DNA of 64,000 nucleotides from Cytobacillus oceanisediminis 2691 (GCF_000294775.2 NZ_CP015506.1:3757501-3821500), one strand, 5' to 3'. Numbered from the stretch's first letter, positions 53,121 through 63,241 are shown. The notes: generated by a model not told the origin, from the sequence alone. Program-made: numbers and translations.

Positions 53121-55048
53121 CAACTCTTTATGGATGGCTCTGCAGGCAGAACCTTTTTTATCGTTTCACGCACTTCTTCGTTTTCATTTTCATTCATTAG
53201 AATGTGAACTGTGCCCTTGTCTTCATGTGTTCTAATTAATCTCCCAATACCCTGCCTTAACCTCAGAATCATATATGGCAGATCAACCTCTCTGAAAGGA
53301 TCAGATGAACCTTCCCTTTTGGCTGTAAAGACCGGATCATGAGGAGGAAATGGCAAGCCAAAAATAAGCACATTTTCCAGGGATCTTCCCGGTATATCAA
53401 GACCTTCCCATAAATGGACAGAACAGAGTACTGAATACTCATCATTTTGGAAATTTGACACGAGGGTACTTATTTCTGCATCCCCTTCAAAAAAGATTGG
53501 CACACTCAATTTTCCTGATGCAAAGGCTTTGAATTCTGCCAATTCAGAAGCGCTATTGAATAAAACTAAAGCCCTGCCTTCTGTCAGCATAATTTGTTCA
53601 AGAATATAATCCATCTTCGCTGTGGCAGATTCCTCTGCAAATTCCGGCATGCGAATAACCATATTCTCTTCATAGTCAAATGGGGAATCTACGGTAAATG
53701 ATAAATACTCATCTACCCCAAGGCTCTTTGCCATATAATCAAAGGATTTATTCTCTGATAATGTTGCTGAAGAAAATACAAACGGCTTCTTCTGGGAAAA
53801 TACTTCTTCCCGCATAATATCTTCCACCATTCTTGGCATGATGACCAGGGTTCTTTCACCATTTGTTTCTTCAAACCAGGTAATTCCTTTTAAATCCTTT
53901 AGGAACAGTGAAAGTGAGTATGCGATTTGCTCAAGATATTCTTCGACAATTTTTAAGTCATATTCATTAATAACGTACATTTCGCTTTCAAACACCAATT
54001 CTTCCTCAAGTGTATTGATTAAGTTCTGGAGTTTACGGCCTTCTCTCATTACATCGGCAGTTTTTTCAATCGTTTTCTTGTCAGAGCCTGCGTCACCAGA
54101 AGCGGACATGGCAAGTGTTAAAAAGAAATGCTCATTCTGGTAAATGGCATCCTCAATTATATTTAACGTTTTTTCACGTACATCATTAGCCATGAGTCTT
54201 GTTAAAATGGATTCCAGTATCTGCTCAGTAAAACGATACGTCAGAGCCTTTTGGGATGCATATTCCAACAAATGGCCTTCATCAAAAACCACACAGGAGC
54301 TCTCAGGAAGCAAAGGCAGCTGCCCTTCACGTTTTCTTGATTCCTTTGTCCAGATATGTTCCATATAAAAATCATGCGAACAAATAATCAAGTCTTTTGC
54401 GCTCCGGTAGTATTCCCTATGGAGGGTTTGACCACAGCGGTGGCGCTTCTCACAAGTAAAACAATCCTGGATTGAATCCCACGAGACATTCTTCCAATGC
54501 TCATCCGGCAAATCAGGATAATCTTTCCGGTCACCATATTTCTCAAACTTTTGCATGGAAGATCCTGTTTGAACAAAATCCGGGAGATCATCAAAAATGC
54601 GGTTATAATGATCATGAACATCATTCGCTACGAGCTTATCCAGCTTATTTAAGCATAGGTACTGATCACGTGATTTTGCCAGCCTGACATCAATATTCAA
54701 TCCTAATGCTTTCTCCAGCTTGGCAATATCTCCTTCCTTTTTCACAAGCTGCTCAATTAAAGTCTCATCCGCACATGCGATAATAGCAGGTTTGTTTATG
54801 TACCTTGCATAGCTGATTGCATATAAAAGATAAACAATCGTTTTCCCAGTCCCTACACCAGCCTCAGCAAAAATAACACTTTTGTCTTTAAATGCCTTCT
54901 CAAGCTGAAAGGCCATAAATATTTGTTCATCCCGAATTTCAAATCCTGCTTCAGGCAATATATCGTAAAAAACATCTCCGATCCACTCGCTTAGCTTTTC
55001 GTAAAAAGATTCGCTTTTGGATATGGCAAAAGGCATTCGGTTAGACAT
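53120..55048 (-). CDS. ypvA: DinG/XPD-like helicase YpvA
   Basis: A 642-residue superfamily-2 helicase. Walker A is in FAEAGVGTGKT near 67; the DEAH-type box is VVFDEGHLLE near 255; later motifs are FSSATLSEN and RQGIGRLIRTHEDKG. Four cysteines near 107-210 (YLCLNKL, DCFTCEKRHRC) can hold an Fe-S cluster as in XPD/DinG. Likely DNA repair or replication-fork processing. The ATG follows GGAGGGG. Confidence 0.93.
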   Translation of the reverse strand: MSNRMPFAISKSESFYEKLSEWIGDVFYDILPEAGFEIRDEQIFMAFQLEKAFKDKSVIFAEAGVGTGKTIVYLLYAISYARYINKPAIIACADETLIEQLVKKEGDIAKLEKALGLNIDVRLAKSRDQYLCLNKLDKLVANDVHDHYNRIFDDLPDFVQTGSSMQKFEKYGDRKDYPDLPDEHWKNVSWDSIQDCFTCEKRHRCGQTLHREYYRSAKDLIICSHDFYMEHIWTKESRKREGQLPLLPESSCVVFDEGHLLEYASQKALTYRFTEQILESILTRLMANDVREKTLNIIEDAIYQNEHFFLTLAMSASGDAGSDKKTIEKTADVMREGRKLQNLINTLEEELVFESEMYVINEYDLKIVEEYLEQIAYSLSLFLKDLKGITWFEETNGERTLVIMPRMVEDIMREEVFSQKKPFVFSSATLSENKSFDYMAKSLGVDEYLSFTVDSPFDYEENMVIRMPEFAEESATAKMDYILEQIMLTEGRALVLFNSASELAEFKAFASGKLSVPIFFEGDAEISTLVSNFQNDEYSVLCSVHLWEGLDIPGRSLENVLIFGLPFPPHDPVFTAKREGSSDPFREVDLPYMILRLRQGIGRLIRTHEDKGTVHILMNENENEEVRETIKKVLPAEPSIKS

Positions 55049-55220
55049 GCTACCCCTCCGTAATTAAAAAGTTAAAGCGCCTTTTTATCCAGACGCTTTG
55101 ATTTCAGTTCTATCAGTATTTCATATTTAGATTGTTAATAATCAAATGAACATCATATAATTTTATCTCAAATACTGCAACTGTCAAGATTTATAAAAAA
55201 ACGAATATTGATCTTTTACA

Positions 55221-55256
55221 TAAAAAAACAGGGGTGCTATTAGGCAGCCCCTGCTC
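55221..55256 (-). terminator. Terminator after the 55-residue gene
   Basis: CAGGGG...CCCCTG stem with an inner TGC/GCA part, followed by seven T on the - strand. Confidence 0.75.
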
Positions 55257-55268
55257 AGGTATTGACGA

Positions 55269-55436
55269 TTAGTTGACACGTGACATAGAAAATGACAATG
55301 CCTGCTGCAATTCGTCCTGTGCATTTCTTAGACTCTCCAGTGCTTCTGCTGATGGATCACCGTCACCCTGTATTGCTTCAAGTGTTCCATTAAGCGCCTG
55401 GGAAATTTTATTAAAATCAATGCTTGAATGTTTCAT
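55269..55436 (-). CDS. Hypothetical 55-residue protein
   Basis: A helical acidic peptide (LNGTLEAIQGDGDPSAEALES, LRNAQDELQQALSF). The ATG follows GGAGGGGTGGCA, a strong site, and a terminator follows, so it is very likely real. No family recognised. The GCGC-type repeat (copy 3) begins just 15 bp upstream of its start. Confidence 0.65.
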   Translation of the reverse strand: MKHSSIDFNKISQALNGTLEAIQGDGDPSAEALESLRNAQDELQQALSFSMSRVN

Positions 55437-55450
55437 TGCCACCCCTCCTT

Positions 55451-55572
55451 AGAAAAGCGCAAGCGCCTTGCCCACCCCCGACATGCACAAGACGAGCCTC
55501 ACGGAAAGGCGTTTTGTGCCTTTTTGGGAGGAATGGCTTGTGAACTCGAGGGGGTAGGCGCTGGAGCTAGAC
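55451..55572 (-). repeat. GCGC-type Bacillus repeat, copy 3
   Basis: About 122 bp nearly identical to 19965-20096: agaaaagcgcaagcgccttg at the left, cacaagacgagcc in the middle and CTCGAGGGGG near the right. As in copy 1, its left end lies just upstream of the ribosome site of a - strand gene. Confidence 0.85.
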
Positions 55573-55669
55573 AGCTCTCGAAAAAGAATATAGATTCTGA
55601 TGTTGAAAAAAGAATCAGATAGATATATTCTATACAGCCTCAGGAGGAATTATGCTTTTGTTTTTACAT

Positions 55670-56809
55670 CTAATTATTTCTTGGCGGTCTTTTGCCCCAG
55701 TACTGATAATAGTCTGTGCGAATAAAACCATTGAAGAGCTTGCGTTTCTTAGTCGCTTTTTTTCCAAAGTGATTTTCAAATTCCTCGTCTGAAGTCAGGA
55801 TATAAATCGACCACGTATCAAGAGGGGCCAAGGCCCTCCCCATTTCAGCGTACATTCGCTGTACCGCTGCCTTCTCACCAAGTCTCTCCCCATACGGAGG
55901 ATTTCCGACAATGACACCATATTCCTTAGCAGTCGTAAAATCGCGCACTTGCATTTGTTTGAAGTTTATTAAATCTCCCAATCCGGCTTCAAAAGCATTT
56001 TCTTCTGCTATTTTCACCATCCTGTGATCAATGTCAGCACCTGTAATATCGAGAGGCTGATCATAGTTCGCCAGATCTTCAGCTTCGTTTCTTCCATCCT
56101 CCCAGACTTTTTCAGGAATCCATGACCATCCTTCCGAAATGAATTCACGATTAAAACCTGGTGCAATATTCTGGCCGATTAACGCTGCTTCTATCGGAAT
56201 AGTGCCAGATCCGCAGAAGGGATCTGCAAATGGCTTATCCGGGTTCCAATTAGTCAGCATAACCAGTGCAGCTGCAAGTGTTTCCTTTAGGGGTGCTTCC
56301 CCCTGCCCCGTACGATATCCCCGTTTATGGAGTCCACTTCCGCTGGCATCGATGGTCAAAAGCGCTACATCTTTATGAAGAGCAACTTCTATTTTAAATA
56401 ACGGCCCATTTTCTTCGAGCCAGCCTGTCTTATTATACTTTGTTCTCATGCGTTCCACTATTGCTTTCTTGACAATAGCCTGACAATCGGAAACTGAAAA
56501 AAGCTTGGACTTCACAGACTTTCCTGAAACAGGAAATTCGGCATTTTCAGGCATATAATTTTCCCAGGGCAGCGATTTTGTTTTCTCAAAAAGCTCATCA
56601 AAACTTGTTGCTTTAAATTCTCCCACTTTTATGCGTATTCTGTCTGCTGTTCTCAGCCATAAATTCGACCGGACAATTGCAGCTTCATCGCCTTTATATG
56701 TTATTCTGCCGTTTTCAACTTCACATTCATATCCGAGATCGCGCACTTCTTTGGCAGCGAGTGCCTCAAGCCCCATGGCCGTAGTGGCGATTAAATCGTA
56801 TTTAGACAT
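55670..56809 (-). CDS. ypsC: 23S rRNA guanine methyltransferase, RlmL-like (YpsC)
   Basis: A 379-residue RNA methyltransferase with an N-terminal THUMP domain and a C-terminal UPF0020 fold. The SAM site is DPFCGSGTIPIEAALI and the catalytic NPPY motif is VGNPPYGERLG. Related enzymes put m2G on 23S rRNA. The ATG follows AGGGTGA. Order ypvA-ypsC-rnpB-gpsB-ypsA is as in B. subtilis. Confidence 0.9.
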   Translation of the reverse strand: MSKYDLIATTAMGLEALAAKEVRDLGYECEVENGRITYKGDEAAIVRSNLWLRTADRIRIKVGEFKATSFDELFEKTKSLPWENYMPENAEFPVSGKSVKSKLFSVSDCQAIVKKAIVERMRTKYNKTGWLEENGPLFKIEVALHKDVALLTIDASGSGLHKRGYRTGQGEAPLKETLAAALVMLTNWNPDKPFADPFCGSGTIPIEAALIGQNIAPGFNREFISEGWSWIPEKVWEDGRNEAEDLANYDQPLDITGADIDHRMVKIAEENAFEAGLGDLINFKQMQVRDFTTAKEYGVIVGNPPYGERLGEKAAVQRMYAEMGRALAPLDTWSIYILTSDEEFENHFGKKATKKRKLFNGFIRTDYYQYWGKRPPRNN

Positions 56810-56992
56810 ATTTTCACCCTAACCTAATTCTTATTACTATTATGTATACCCTAACTCGGCTTAGCAATCAACATATAAAGTATATCTGTTTATTTACTTA
56901 CCCGCAATGAGCCTTTCAGGTTCTCTGATTGGTCATCTTGGACTTCAGCCTTGCTTTTTTCTAAAAGTTTTGTGTTTTTGCTAATGAATTAG

Positions 56993-57110
56993 TCCGTTGA
57001 TTTCCACTGCGGGAAGTTGCTTTCCGCGGGGAGGAACGGGAGCCTCCCCAGCTTCGACTACGGGGTCTCCCGCTCCCCCTCCTCCCGCAGGACATTGAAT
57101 AAGCTACTTC
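56993..57110. repeat. Palindromic GC-rich Bacillus repeat
   Basis: Starts TTGATTTCCACTGCGGGAAG, contains TTTCCGCGGGGAGGAACGGG and CTCCCGCAGG. Pairs such as CTGCGGGA/TCCCGCAG show it folds. This family is common between genes of Bacillaceae. No gene. Confidence 0.75.
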
Positions 57111-57194
57111 GAATTTACACCATTAAACTAAGTTATTAAATAGCAACAAACTTTACGAAAACAGCTTAAACTTCTTAACAGCAGGCAGAAAAGT
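57111..57194. other. AT-rich gap downstream of rnpB
   Basis: No gene or further motif seen between the palindromic repeat and the rnpB terminator. Confidence 0.5.
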
Positions 57195-57221
57195 AAAAAA
57201 GCTCTCCCAAAAAGGAGAGCT
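57195..57221 (-). terminator. Terminator of rnpB
   Basis: GCTCTCC/GGAGAGC stem with a 6-nt loop followed by TTTTTTAC on the - strand. Confidence 0.8.
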
Positions 57222-57245
57222 TGAATTTATAACACTCATACTGTC

Positions 57246-57654
57246 TCACTAATAACGTTCTGTAAGCCATGTTTTGTACCGTAGTACTGCAAGCGACAAA
57301 TGTCTCGTACTCAGGTGGTAATCATCTATCTACAGGCATCTGCCTGTCCTTCCCGTTGTTCATTTCCTCAGGGAAAGTGCCCCTACCATCATTTGGGTTT
57401 CTCGCTCGCGGGGTTTACCTCGTTCCACCCTTTTCATTTCTGAAAAGGCTACGTCACTGTGGCACTTTCAAGGTATTCATGCCATATCCAGAAGGACTTA
57501 GGCATTTTCCCTGCCGTCAGCCAGAGCTAGCTCAGACTGCCCTAGCTTATGAATTCGCTAGGCACGAACACTACAGGCATCTCAGCCTGTGCGAGCATGG
57601 ACTTTCCTCTACAATATAAAACATATTGCAGCGATTACCCGAACGCTATTAATG
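57246..57654 (-). ncRNA. rnpB: RNase P RNA (type B)
   Basis: The - strand carries the type B landmarks: GTTCGGGTAATCGCTGC at the 5' part, GAGGAAAGTCCATGCTCGCAC, the GACGGCAGG and GAAAGTGCCACAGTGACG parts, GAGCGAGAAACCCAAAT, CAGGCAGATGCCTGTAGATAG (partly), and CATGGCTTACAGAACG at the 3' end. The ends are approximate. It lies between gpsB and ypsC as in B. subtilis. It cuts tRNA leaders with the RnpA protein. Confidence 0.97.
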
Positions 57655-57727
57655 ATCACAAAGAATATTATATGTAATCTGCGATGGAATAGCAATGGTT
57701 TTAAACAGGAAAAACTGTTAATTCCTG

Positions 57728-58027
57728 TCAATCATACAATTTACTGCCAAAAACGTGTTTTTCCAGATTTGATAATCTTTTTAGAATATCAAAATTGGTT
57801 GTACCTGCAGTTTGTGCTGCCGGTCTGCGTGAAGCATCGTCAACCTGTTTTTTCAATCTCATATTTTCCTGCTGAAGATCTTCAATTTCCTGATGGAATG
57901 CTTCATAATCTTTTATGACCAAATCTAAGAACTTGTCAACATCTTCAGGCTTATAGCCTCTCATAGCTGTCTTAAACTCTTTTTCCAAAATATCTTTTGC
58001 AGTTAATTTAATTTTATCGGATAGCAT
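57728..58027 (-). CDS. gpsB: Cell-division protein GpsB
   Basis: A 99-residue DivIVA-like coiled-coil adaptor at the division site, linking penicillin-binding proteins such as PBP1. The N-terminal motif [26 protein letters not shown] and the C-terminal [21 protein letters not shown] signature identify it. GAGGTGA lies before the ATG at 58027; a GTG three codons earlier is rejected. It precedes rnpB. Confidence 0.97.
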   Translation of the reverse strand: MLSDKIKLTAKDILEKEFKTAMRGYKPEDVDKFLDLVIKDYEAFHQEIEDLQQENMRLKKQVDDASRRPAAQTAGTTNFDILKRLSNLEKHVFGSKLYD

Positions 58028-58107
58028 GATACTCACCTCAGTATATCGCCAATCATAATTAATACTATTTTTCCAGAGATATGTACATTTGTCAATTTAT
58101 CTGTGTA

Positions 58108-58677
58108 TTATTCAAATATGTCTCTCTGAGAGAATTGTTCTTCTTCTACAATCAATTGTAAATCATAAAAGGTGATTAGTCTAATTTCATATTCATTTTC
58201 TTCCTGATATTTTTTTGCGGTTTCATACAAATATTTGGGGCTTCCCTCTTTTTCCAAATCATAAAAAAGAAGCAGCACATCACTTTTGCCGACAAAAAAA
58301 TGATTTTTCACCCTGAATTGCTGAGGACTTTCATAAGGTTTTTTTGATACTGAATCAACAAAATCAGCCTGAAGCAGTATGGATTCATACCATTCTTTGT
58401 TCGCATCCTTCCAGGATGCTTCCTGCTCCAAAAAAGGAGTTATGAATGCAAGCTTCAGGTCTTCGTAACCTTCCAGCTTCAGGTCAGATACAACTTCAGC
58501 CGCCCAAAGCTCGGCACCCAGCTGCCCGCTGATGATTACCCACTCGAGCCCATCATCAATCAGTGAAAGCAGGCTTTTTCTTATGGCGGTTTTTATATAG
58601 CCGACTGCCGGGTCATCATTTTTAAAAATCCCTACTTCAAAAGGCTTATACCCTGAAATAACTGCTACTTTTGTCAA
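58108..58677 (-). CDS. ypsA: SLOG-domain protein YpsA
   Basis: A 189-residue DUF1273/SLOG protein linked to cell division in Firmicutes. [27 protein letters not shown] and [22 protein letters not shown] are characteristic. The frame has a TTG at 58683, but AAGGAG is better placed for the TTG at 58677, and the family start matches there. It is next to gpsB, as in B. subtilis, where both affect division. Confidence 0.92.
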   Translation of the reverse strand: MTKVAVISGYKPFEVGIFKNDDPAVGYIKTAIRKSLLSLIDDGLEWVIISGQLGAELWAAEVVSDLKLEGYEDLKLAFITPFLEQEASWKDANKEWYESILLQADFVDSVSKKPYESPQQFRVKNHFFVGKSDVLLLFYDLEKEGSPKYLYETAKKYQEENEYEIRLITFYDLQLIVEEEQFSQRDIFE

Positions 58678-58740
58678 TTGCAAAAACTCCTTAAAGAAAT
58701 CTGGCCGGGACTCATTTAAGTTTCCATTTGATATTTATAT

Positions 58741-58768
58741 AAATAAAACAAGGGCATAAAGCCCTTGT
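58741..58768 (-). terminator. Terminator after cotD
   Basis: CAAGGGC/GCCCTTG (loop of 5) followed by TTTTATTT on the - strand. Confidence 0.8.
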
Positions 58769-58771
58769 TGA

Positions 58772-59149
58772 TTATCTGCCGGAAAAACTCGGCCCTTGTT
58801 TTGGCCCCATTCCGGTTGATGCTCCTGCTACGCCAGTTCCTGGTCCGCCATATCCTGGACCCATTCCCATACCTGGGCCCATTCCCATACCTGGACCCAT
58901 TCCTGGGCTATATGCACCTGCCACGCCTGGTCTTGGTCCCATATTAACATTTGATTGTGTCACCTGGTTCACATTTGACTGAGTATGCGGGAAAGAATGC
59001 TGATTCTCATAGTTAATGTGGTTTACATGAGTATGATGTGTAGGATGAATGTGTGGAACCACAATGTTCTGGAACGAATGAGTTACACAGCATTTTGTCG
59101 GATGAACAACAGCAGGCATCACCTGCGAAGGTCTTGGTCTGCAAAACAT
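58772..59149 (-). CDS. cotD: Spore coat protein CotD-like
   Basis: A 125-residue His- and Gly/Pro-rich coat protein. The N-terminal MFCRPRPSQVMPAVVHPTKCC and the His-rich stretch (HIHPTHHTHVNHINYE) are typical; the C-terminal half has a tandem MGPGMG repeat. It is expected in the spore coat, with sigma-K expression, though I could not find a clear promoter. AAAGGGGATC precedes the ATG. In B. subtilis it also lies between ypsA and yprB. Confidence 0.88.
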   Translation of the reverse strand: MFCRPRPSQVMPAVVHPTKCCVTHSFQNIVVPHIHPTHHTHVNHINYENQHSFPHTQSNVNQVTQSNVNMGPRPGVAGAYSPGMGPGMGMGPGMGMGPGYGGPGTGVAGASTGMGPKQGPSFSGR

Positions 59150-59246
59150 GTAAAGATCCCCTTTCCAAATTGTTTTTACATTAACAACCTATGTGAGAAA
59201 GAGTAATCTTGTACTAATGAAAACACCTATTTTTTAGGTACTAGCC

Positions 59247-59342
59247 TTAGAGCATGCTGTAGAAACTGTCTTTTAAATTGGAGAAAACGATTGCTGTAGT
59301 GAAAATCACAAGGAAGAATAAAAATAAGATTGCTTTATACAT
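59247..59342 (-). CDS. 31-residue hydrophobic peptide
   Basis: One membrane helix (AILFLFFLVIFTTAIVF) and a short polar tail (SNLKDSFYSML). The start has GTGAGGCTGG upstream. No terminator is clear. It could be a small membrane protein of spore formation (it lies beside cotD), but it may be chance. Confidence 0.4.
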   Translation of the reverse strand: MYKAILFLFFLVIFTTAIVFSNLKDSFYSML

Positions 59343-59477
59343 TTTACCAGCCTCACTATATAAAATTCCTAAAAAAGTACCACACAAGTTATAATTTTAC
59401 CTGTAAGAAGAAGTACATACAACTAGGAAATAGTGGATTTTTTTGTCTGGTATATTAAAATTATGTTACAGGGAAAT

Positions 59478-60737
59478 TTAAGTTCGATTAAACTTTCGTT
59501 CAAGCCGTACAATCCGCCGATGCAATTCTTCCTGTTTTATTTTCAGCTTTTCTGTTTCGCCACCTGAGATATCTTTCATCATGTTAAAAGCTTTTTTCGC
59601 ATATATAATTGCCTGGCCTATATCCTTTAAGCGATGCTCATAGATCTTGGCCAGTTCAATGCATGATATTACCTTCCTATTCATCAAGCCTTTTTCAGCA
59701 ATATCCTTCCATAATTTTGCCGCCTCATCCCAATTTTTATGTTTCTTATGCTCAAAAGCCAGTGCAAACCTGGCATCCAAAGCTTCAGAAGACTCTCCTT
59801 CAGATATTCTATTAAAGGCTGTCTTCGCCTGTGAAGATTCACCCAATGTCGAAAGCCATCTTCCTACTTCATAGACCTCACGGGGAGTCTGTTTTTCATC
59901 CAGCTGCATTATTTGGAAAGAAAGATGTGTATAAAGACTGATCAGGGACAAAATATCTATTTCATTATGTTTAATTATTCCCAGCATTCCTTCAGGATTT
60001 TTTCTTTCCACAAAATCAAAATAGATCATCGGTGCCAGAAAACCCGGAATATCATCCTTTCTTTCGATCCCCAAAACATCTTTTTCCACTGCAGTAAGTT
60101 TTATCCTCTCGAGTTTGTGCTTCCACATTCTCCTTGCTGCATGATACAAATCAAAATGGCCAAATGGAGGAAGTTTGGGGACATGCTCCTTCAGAAGGGT
60201 ATGCCTCGTTTTTACCTGCGGCCAGTCGAAAGCCTTCCCGTTGTATGTCACCATTGTTGAATAATCAATGCTTTCAAGAAAGCTTTTATACAATGGAATC
60301 TCGGCTCCAGGATGAGGAAGGATATGCTGCTTCAGCTTTATTTTATCTCCGTGCAGACTGGCTTGGCCAAGCAGGAAAATAGTGTTTCCAGTCCCTCCGC
60401 CTAAGCCTGTTGTCTCTGTATCAAAGAAGAAAAGATTTTCCGGCCCATGTCCGGCAGCAGACAGCGGATGCCTGATGCCTGAAGAATTCCAGGCCTCCAC
60501 CGCCGCTGTAAACTGGCCAAAAGAATAGATTCCATGCATTTGATCAAGGCTATATTCCTTTTCCCTCACAAGGCAATAGGAGTCTTCAAAATAATATGGA
60601 TAGACACTTTCGGCTTCCCATACTTCTTTAAATGGCACATCGATATTATTCTTTGACAACTTGACGGGTGATGGCTGTTTATCCTTCTCTGTACCGAGAT
60701 GGCCCTTTAGCCTGTTCAGTTTGTTTTTAATGGACAA
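59478..60737 (-). CDS. mrfB: MrfB exonuclease (YprB)
   Basis: A 419-residue protein. An RNase H-like DnaQ-type nuclease domain (FFFDTETTGLGGGTGNTIFLL; later VTYNGKAFDWPQVK; HNEIDILSLISLY) is followed by a TPR-like helical region. With MrfA it removes mitomycin C damage in B. subtilis. The frame opens 39 codons earlier, but the TTG at 60737 follows AGGTGAT and matches the family start; it lies inside mrfA's last codons (11-bp overlap). Confidence 0.9.
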   Translation of the reverse strand: MSIKNKLNRLKGHLGTEKDKQPSPVKLSKNNIDVPFKEVWEAESVYPYYFEDSYCLVREKEYSLDQMHGIYSFGQFTAAVEAWNSSGIRHPLSAAGHGPENLFFFDTETTGLGGGTGNTIFLLGQASLHGDKIKLKQHILPHPGAEIPLYKSFLESIDYSTMVTYNGKAFDWPQVKTRHTLLKEHVPKLPPFGHFDLYHAARRMWKHKLERIKLTAVEKDVLGIERKDDIPGFLAPMIYFDFVERKNPEGMLGIIKHNEIDILSLISLYTHLSFQIMQLDEKQTPREVYEVGRWLSTLGESSQAKTAFNRISEGESSEALDARFALAFEHKKHKNWDEAAKLWKDIAEKGLMNRKVISCIELAKIYEHRLKDIGQAIIYAKKAFNMMKDISGGETEKLKIKQEELHRRIVRLERKFNRT

Positions 60738-63027
60738 GTCTATCACCTGCTCGATTAACTCCATTTTTAAAAGAGCTGAGAATCCTGAGTACGTCTTTTT
60801 TCGCGGTTTCTGAAGAGGTATCAGTTCCAATGCAGGAAGGACACCCATGCTCACATGAACATCTGCTGACCATTTCCATCGTTTCGTGCATGATATGTTC
60901 TATTCCCCCAAAAATCTTCTCGCTTAGCCCTACCCCGCCGGGATACCTGTCATAAAAAAAGATCGTCGGCTTTTCATTATGGGCCGCTTTTACCTGTGGG
61001 ACAACATGAACATCCTGAGGATCGCACATAACAAAAAGAGGCACAATATGTTTAAGCGCATGTGCTGTTCCGATGAGTCCCTGCTCAAGCCGGTCTTGCT
61101 TATAATTTAAGGATTCCTTGTTAAACGAAAGCCAGGTTGAGCTTGTATGAAGTTCTTCTTCCGGAAGTGTTATTGGACCGGATCCGATATTTTCATGTGT
61201 TTCAAACTTAATTTTCTTAAAGATCGTAGCCATTGCCACAACACTTACATCCCCAAACCCTACTTCCCCAATGGTGGATGATCTGAGTTTATCCTGTTCC
61301 AGCACCTTTAGCTCAACTGCCAGGTTAGCATCTGTAAAATAGTCTACATCCACTTCGCGGACAAATGCTTTTTTCTCTTCCCAATCAAGCATTTCCACCT
61401 GAAACTGGGTCCCCTGGTGGAGATAGATTGCTTCTTCATGCAGAAGGGTCATAGCGGAAAAGCGGTCCATTTCGCCAATAACTTTCACATTCGCGATATC
61501 CGATTGATCGATTATAACGACATTTTCCTGTGATGCTGAACGGAGGCTGATGTTATGGGCAGGAAATGAGTCTTTCATCCAATAAAATTTATCTCCATTT
61601 TGATGCAGTACCCTTTCTTCTGCCAGGTATTCCAATACCTCTTCAGTTTCAAAGGTGCCAAAACGTTCCCCGGCATTAAAAGGAAGCTCATAGGCTGCAC
61701 ACTTGATATGATCCACCAGAATAATAAGATTATCTGGATTAATTCTGGCTGTTTCAGGACTTTTATTAAAAAAGTAATCAGGGTTTTGAATAACATATTG
61801 GTCAAGCGGACTGGAGCTTGCCACCATGATGACAAGCGATTCACCATGCCTTCTGCCTGCACGGCCAGCCTGCTGCCATGAGCTGGCAATTGTACCGGGG
61901 TATCCGGTCATAATACAAACCTGCAGCTGTCCGATGTCCACTCCGAGCTCAAGCGCATTTGTGCTGACAACTCCATAAATCTCCCCTGAACGAAGTCCTT
62001 TTTCAATTTCCCGCCTCTGAGTTGGCAGATAACCGCCTCTATAACCCCGAATGGCTTTAGGTCCCAACTTATGCTTTACAAGCTCCTGGAGGTATGTCAG
62101 CAGAATCTCGACTCTGACTCTGCTTCTTGCAAACACAATGGTCTGGATTTTATTTTTCAGTAGTTCACCTGCGAGCTTTCTCGCTTCTAGAGTAGCGCTT
62201 CTTCTAATATTCAGCGGTTTATTGACAATAGGAGGATTGTAAAATACAAAATGTTTTTTCCCGCTCGGGGCTCCATTATTATCTACAAGTTTCATCGGCT
62301 TTTCTGTAAGCTTTTCTGCGAGTTCCAATGGATTTGCAATTGTTGCAGAAGTACAGATAAAAATGGGGTCACTTCCATAAAAACGGCAAATCCGTCTAAG
62401 GCGGCGTATGACATTGGCTACATGACTGCCAAATACCCCTCTGTAAATATGAAGTTCATCTATGACCACATACTTCAAATTTTCAAACAAAGACACCCAT
62501 TTTGTATGATGGGGCAATATCGCCGAATGAAGCATGTCCGGGTTTGTTATAACCACATGCCCAGCCCTGCGTACCTTTTGCCGAATATTTGCTGGTGTAT
62601 CCCCGTCGTATGTATAGGAATTGATATCCAATCCGGACTCCTGGATGATTTCATTGATTTCGCTTTTTTGGTCCTGAGCCAAGGCTTTTGTCGGAAACAT
62701 ATAAAGCGCCCTTGCATCTGGATCATTGACGATCGTCTGCAGGACTGGAAGGTTGTAGCAAAGTGTTTTGCCTGAGGCCGTTGGAGTAACTGCCACAAGA
62801 CTGTCCCCATTCATGGCTGCCCGATAAGATGTTTTTTGATGTGTATAAAGCCTTGTAATGCCCCTCTTTTGCAATGCTTCTATTAAAGACGGATGTATGT
62901 CTTCCGGAAGGCCGGCAGTCTTAGCCTCTTTTTCTTCTATTGTATGCCAATGGACAATATTATCTTTATATTGCTGTTCAGATATAAGTTCTTTCATGAT
63001 TTCAGGCAGATTTTTACGCACTTTCAT
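60727..63027 (-). CDS. mrfA: MrfA DEAD/DEAH-box helicase (YprA)
   Basis: A 766-residue superfamily-2 helicase of mitomycin repair. Walker A is AVTPTASGKTLCY near 79, the DEAH-type box VVIDELHIYRG near 188, and QAGRAGR near 385. The C-terminal zinc-binding DUF1998 part has four Cys (RCSCEHGCPSCIG). The start follows GAGGTGAAATAG. Overlaps mrfB, with which it works. Confidence 0.95.
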   Translation of the reverse strand: MKVRKNLPEIMKELISEQQYKDNIVHWHTIEEKEAKTAGLPEDIHPSLIEALQKRGITRLYTHQKTSYRAAMNGDSLVAVTPTASGKTLCYNLPVLQTIVNDPDARALYMFPTKALAQDQKSEINEIIQESGLDINSYTYDGDTPANIRQKVRRAGHVVITNPDMLHSAILPHHTKWVSLFENLKYVVIDELHIYRGVFGSHVANVIRRLRRICRFYGSDPIFICTSATIANPLELAEKLTEKPMKLVDNNGAPSGKKHFVFYNPPIVNKPLNIRRSATLEARKLAGELLKNKIQTIVFARSRVRVEILLTYLQELVKHKLGPKAIRGYRGGYLPTQRREIEKGLRSGEIYGVVSTNALELGVDIGQLQVCIMTGYPGTIASSWQQAGRAGRRHGESLVIMVASSSPLDQYVIQNPDYFFNKSPETARINPDNLIILVDHIKCAAYELPFNAGERFGTFETEEVLEYLAEERVLHQNGDKFYWMKDSFPAHNISLRSASQENVVIIDQSDIANVKVIGEMDRFSAMTLLHEEAIYLHQGTQFQVEMLDWEEKKAFVREVDVDYFTDANLAVELKVLEQDKLRSSTIGEVGFGDVSVVAMATIFKKIKFETHENIGSGPITLPEEELHTSSTWLSFNKESLNYKQDRLEQGLIGTAHALKHIVPLFVMCDPQDVHVVPQVKAAHNEKPTIFFYDRYPGGVGLSEKIFGGIEHIMHETMEMVSRCSCEHGCPSCIGTDTSSETAKKDVLRILSSFKNGVNRAGDRLVH

Positions 63028-63241
63028 CTATTTCACCTCATACCCCTATTCTAGCGAATAAACGTTCGTTCTAACAGAGCAAACTCTTAAATCCCATTAA
63101 CTTTTTATGGAAATATTCTATTAAACTCTAAAATCCTTCGTCCTCAATTCCCTAAATTAGACTTCATGGGAAAAATTGACTGAAAGTTCTAAATATAGGA
63201 CAATATTATGTATATTTTTCATTTTTTTAAGAGGTGAAGCC

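Noticed and set aside
57269..57918. Protein frames within the rnpB and gpsB regions on the + strand
   Set aside because: They are explained by RNase P RNA and by antisense to gpsB, and have no ribosome sites.
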